From NCBI GenBank assembly GCA_027577415.1, contig JANBQS010000427.1:1-18350 (forward strand): a stretch of 18,350 bases of DNA, in the 5' to 3' direction. The notes beneath the pieces are model-generated. The model was not told the DNA's origin. It saw nothing but the letters and a program-made list of their open reading frames with translations, and did not search any database. Positions 16,601-18,350 of this stretch are shown piece by piece. Each line of letters starts with the position of its first letter. Position 1 is the first letter of the stretch. Position numbers and translations under genes: made by a program. Source of the DNA: Coemansia sp. RSA 922. Lineage: Eukaryota > Kickxellomycota > Kickxellomycetes > Kickxellales > Kickxellaceae.

Positions 16601-18350
16601 GCGCCAGCCGCAGCGTCTGATCGCTGTTAAAGTGGGTCAGAATACGTGCCAGCGCCAACAATAGGCGAGGCCACGTCGCTGCAAGCATGCAACGGTCATA
16701 CTCCGCCGTGACTCCACGAGTCGACGCCCAGGGTCCAACCAGCGAGTCGCCTGCCGACACCTCGCGCCAGGCAAATTCAAAGCCGGCCTCGCCCTCATGT
16801 TCCTCGGGAAAGACAAGCTCGCGGTCTCTGATCGCATTGTACACATCGGCCAAGAAGCCAGGTCGGAAGTCCTGACCGTCGTTAGAATTGCGCAAGTTCC
16901 GCGCAAAGTGTTCAATCTTCATGCGGTTCTTTACTTGCGGCGAGTGCTGGTCCGTGTTGAGCATGATGATCGCGTAGGAAAGGATAAAGGCCGCATCCTT
17001 ATTGGCAATGTCGGCTGATCCACTAGCAAAGTATGTCGCCGAGAACGCCTCCACGATGCGCTCGATCTGCTGCGACTCTCCAGGCAGTCTGAACGTCCCG
17101 AGCAAGCTGCGTATGGCTTCGTCAAGCCGCCGTCCAGAAAAGTCAAACTGTTGGATGTAGGCTTGCAGCACTTCCAGATTCGACGGCTTGGCTATAAACT
17201 CGCCAAGGAGCTTTTTGTTGATCGTCGGCGTCTCGCGTAAGAACCGCGCCAGTTGTATCGTCATCTCCGATCCGTTATCAGTTGCTAACGCGCCTACTCG
17301 CTGAAGATACGCAATACCATCCTTGGGCTTTTCGTTGAACAGCTTCGCCGCATGCATCATGGTTTCCTTGTGCTTTTTGCGGTCCTCGAGCTGAACAATC
17401 GACAGCGGCGCCGTGGCCTTGGCTGCCGACATGGCGAAGACTCCCTCAGCCTGCGAGTCAAGTCCACTACGGGTCTTGCTCACGCCAGCCGACTCAGTCG
17501 GCAGCGAAGACGAGGGTAGCCCTAACAACTGGGCCCAGCTGCCCTGCGGTGGTGATACACCAGCGCGTAGAGCCATGCGTATCAGATAGTACATGAATAT
17601 GTCCAAAAACGCCTCATCTTCGGCGTCGTCAGGCGTCTCGGGCCAGGGCACGGCGCGCTGAGTGATAAACGAGATCAAAAAGTCAAACATGTTTCCGCGC
17701 TGCAAGTCACAGTCATAGTTGACCCAGAGATCGGTAATCAGGGACTCGTCGCCAATGAGCAAGTGATGCAGGCCCTCGAGCAGCTGGCGACGCGTCTCTT
17801 GCGAAGCAATACGACCGCGAACGCCCCTCCGCAAGGACGCCTCATGGTAGAGCTCAACCTCTTGAGCATGCGTCAATGGATAGTCATTCTCGAGCAAGGC
17901 TGACATTGCTGGCATCGACTGTGCCATCTCAGGGGCGGCATGGGAGTGAGCTGCCAGTATACTAGGACGCCGACTGCCGGGAAGGGTACCTTGCGAGGCA
18001 TTTGAAAGCAAGCTGCCTCGCTCGTGCAAATCTGTGATCCCTAAGCCAGCATCGGCTGACGGCCTGACGCTGTCTCTTCCTTCCGACATGACACGAGCCT
18101 GTGGAGGCGCTCGCTTTACGCCTAGCTTGGGGGTCTGTGGGCGAGAACTGTGATTGGCGGGCTGTCGCAAGTGCGTGCGGCTTCCCTGTCTCTCGATTAC
18201 CGAAGGTGTCATAATCCTGCCAAGCGTTTGGCATAGAAACAGCTCTAGGTGGCCCTTTGTGTCGCGGCGGTGAGACGCAAACACCAAGAACAAAACGCGC
18301 AGCGCTGGCGAAATTAGATTGGGCTGGTCACGCTGGAGTATAAGCAATAA
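13683..18350 (-). CDS. GEA1: GEA/GBF1-type Arf guanine-nucleotide exchange factor, 5' end outside the window
   Basis: A frame of 1555 residues plus stop runs in from the right edge, so the N-terminal part of the DCB domain is missing and no start codon can be chosen. The family activates Arf GTPases on cis-Golgi membranes for COPI vesicle formation. The window begins in the DCB region (LRVLFLVFASHRRDTKGHLE). After a ~110-residue polar insertion comes the HUS box with NYDCD (codon for N at 17720-17718), then the SEC7 domain at roughly 17384-16812. The catalytic glutamate lies in FRLPGESQQIERI (codon 17078-17076) and motif 2 reads IIMLNTDQHSPQVK. PEEHEGEAGFEFAW and AHYGLS after SEC7 favour GEA/GBF1 over the BIG/Sec7 subfamily. 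Helical HDS regions follow, with a Gly/Ser/Asn-rich loop (coding about 16000-15935), and a Gln-rich C-terminus ends SKQSIIIVT. No intron is seen. Whether GEA1 or GEA2 is the better symbol cannot be told. Confidence 0.95.
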   Translation of the reverse strand, partial: LLLILQRDQPNLISPALRVLFLVFASHRRDTKGHLELFLCQTLGRIMTPSVIERQGSRTHLRQPANHSSRPQTPKLGVKRAPPQARVMSEGRDSVRPSADAGLGITDLHERGSLLSNASQGTLPGSRRPSILAAHSHAAPEMAQSMPAMSALLENDYPLTHAQEVELYHEASLRRGVRGRIASQETRRQLLEGLHHLLIGDESLITDLWVNYDCDLQRGNMFDFLISFITQRAVPWPETPDDAEDEAFLDIFMYYLIRMALRAGVSPPQGSWAQLLGLPSSSLPTESAGVSKTRSGLDSQAEGVFAMSAAKATAPLSIVQLEDRKKHKETMMHAAKLFNEKPKDGIAYLQRVGALATDNGSEMTIQLARFLRETPTINKKLLGEFIAKPSNLEVLQAYIQQFDFSGRRLDEAIRSLLGTFRLPGESQQIERIVEAFSATYFASGSADIANKDAAFILSYAIIMLNTDQHSPQVKNRMKIEHFARNLRNSNDGQDFRPGFLADVYNAIRDRELVFPEEHEGEAGFEFAWREVSAGDSLVGPWASTRGVTAEYDRCMLAATWPRLLLALARILTHFNSDQTLRLALSGLHALVASAAHYGLSACVNEAMCLLVSMTGLTNNALHADLSSPQVLFKSYNRYMLLDPESPTSALGVVAEGFTGAEQLAKLQEQEAASVQLTQVAVEFGKDYRGQIALVALIQLSLQFPSEIGRQGWMDILDVIGVAANADLLPRSILAAQDLLVDNMWVPRISTLQAMDAAQQRIRARLSRGLGGSQAAQQGGGLLSAISSFWGGSNAGSNGGGGGANLQSSSGRKQELRWRASPDVLVSLATRSKMAVQASGIDMLGGLADKLGLSLPVFLSVLSQLFPQPRSSQTSTPDDSTARQGDDVKSGPKTKAMSPHADVRASGDADGGNYSPASVFFLELAISLVTRSPERAPAIWPSIERSFQRMLEYADVLHHFSLERAVSGLLGMAIKILEHCSEHESAARETTAPLLEVIERILRCLGLLRDAHDSTFDAVASQLAVGIERLVDTDAKTLLSVHTNWDILRSLLKRLAHTQDTALVQTGGDTARRSLAVLVEIVILLKCGAIEPAVYFADVLDTLSAFMPSDRALAASSSPLSVGAKDGTAAAGRMSAVETASKLIVLLHDLQDIAKSRLADNDSASSPAALATSPITVGRQLLPRAHTEPSVTSMVSAPLSILRLTKSSPLSMWISVMNALTAYVCAGNREVRQLACSYIQRALSTNLQSVNWVTGAFHRVLFPLMDMLLRADLLADSAMEDTHARCISMLTMFFLHNASGLQGADGSSAVQAMSPQLKSAQTKASEGSNEAADLATTHTGVVAESPTDGKSEIQLPLNQIWLRLIGILSVYMHTSQLASESRVVALSPQGERRMSDISSGADLAERRQGHLGVLGEMAEESTKNCMLVLESMGIFGNVSIDHEASALWHQSWERLDKVNPQLRGRIFPPVKPLDMVPPSSLSPNVAVVPQDATPEQVEAVVMPEDVGADNVQTHTAADKPSLVVSHADDVQQQAVQQQPPGPAKKKHSKQSIIIVT

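Noticed and set aside
14233..17146. Plus- and minus-strand ORFs of 60-130 codons inside the Arf exchange-factor gene
   Set aside because: All overlap the long coding frame and lack independent support.

Overview
The window looks like a compact fungal nuclear genome, probably an early-diverging (zygomycete-grade) lineage. The basis is three recognisable eukaryotic housekeeping genes, all intronless across the window, with short spacers, pyrimidine-rich leaders and A/T-rich 3' flanks. The exact phylum is an inference, since I have no tree or database result.

The left part (1-6000) is housekeeping. A mitochondrially targeted protein of unknown family runs leftwards off the window (<1-1812, minus). 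A short divergent promoter separates it from KAE1/OSGEP (2068-3135, plus), the catalytic subunit of the KEOPS complex that makes the t6A modification of tRNA. KAE1 converges on CWC22 (3200-5965, minus), a spliceosome protein with MIF4G and MA3 domains and a long Ser/Arg-rich tail. The right end (13683->18350, minus) is a GEA/GBF1-type Arf guanine-nucleotide exchange factor that lacks its N-terminus in this window.

The middle 7.7 kb (5966-13682) is different. It is gene-poor and contains at least four small, apparently paralogous genes: A 6593-6997 (+), B 8226-8576 (+), C 10506-10769 (+) and D 11266-11808 (-). They share an N-terminal signature, roughly [IV]-P-x-Y-[IL]-L-x-x-G-x-x-A-[QR], followed by a basic stretch that in three of four is an RRxS kinase-type site. 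The rest of each protein is Ser/Thr-rich and probably disordered. A and C, otherwise dissimilar at their C-termini, both stop exactly after PRLVHF, which fits the RVxF docking consensus for protein phosphatase 1. I do not recognise this family. A reasonable inference is a locally duplicated set of small signalling adaptors that combine a kinase site with a phosphatase dock.

The plus-strand genes of this region tend to have a strong TATA box 124-149 bp before the ATG and a C/T-rich leader. A divergent promoter between D and a probable two-exon gene E (12141-12644) fits the same pattern. Three stretches stay unresolved: a TATA-headed, stem-rich segment at 8734-9100 (non-coding RNA or a very basic small protein), an ORF at 9324-9689, and a 221-codon ORF at 12876-13538 that competes with protein-like minus-strand fragments. 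No tRNA, rRNA, CRISPR array or intact mobile element was found.
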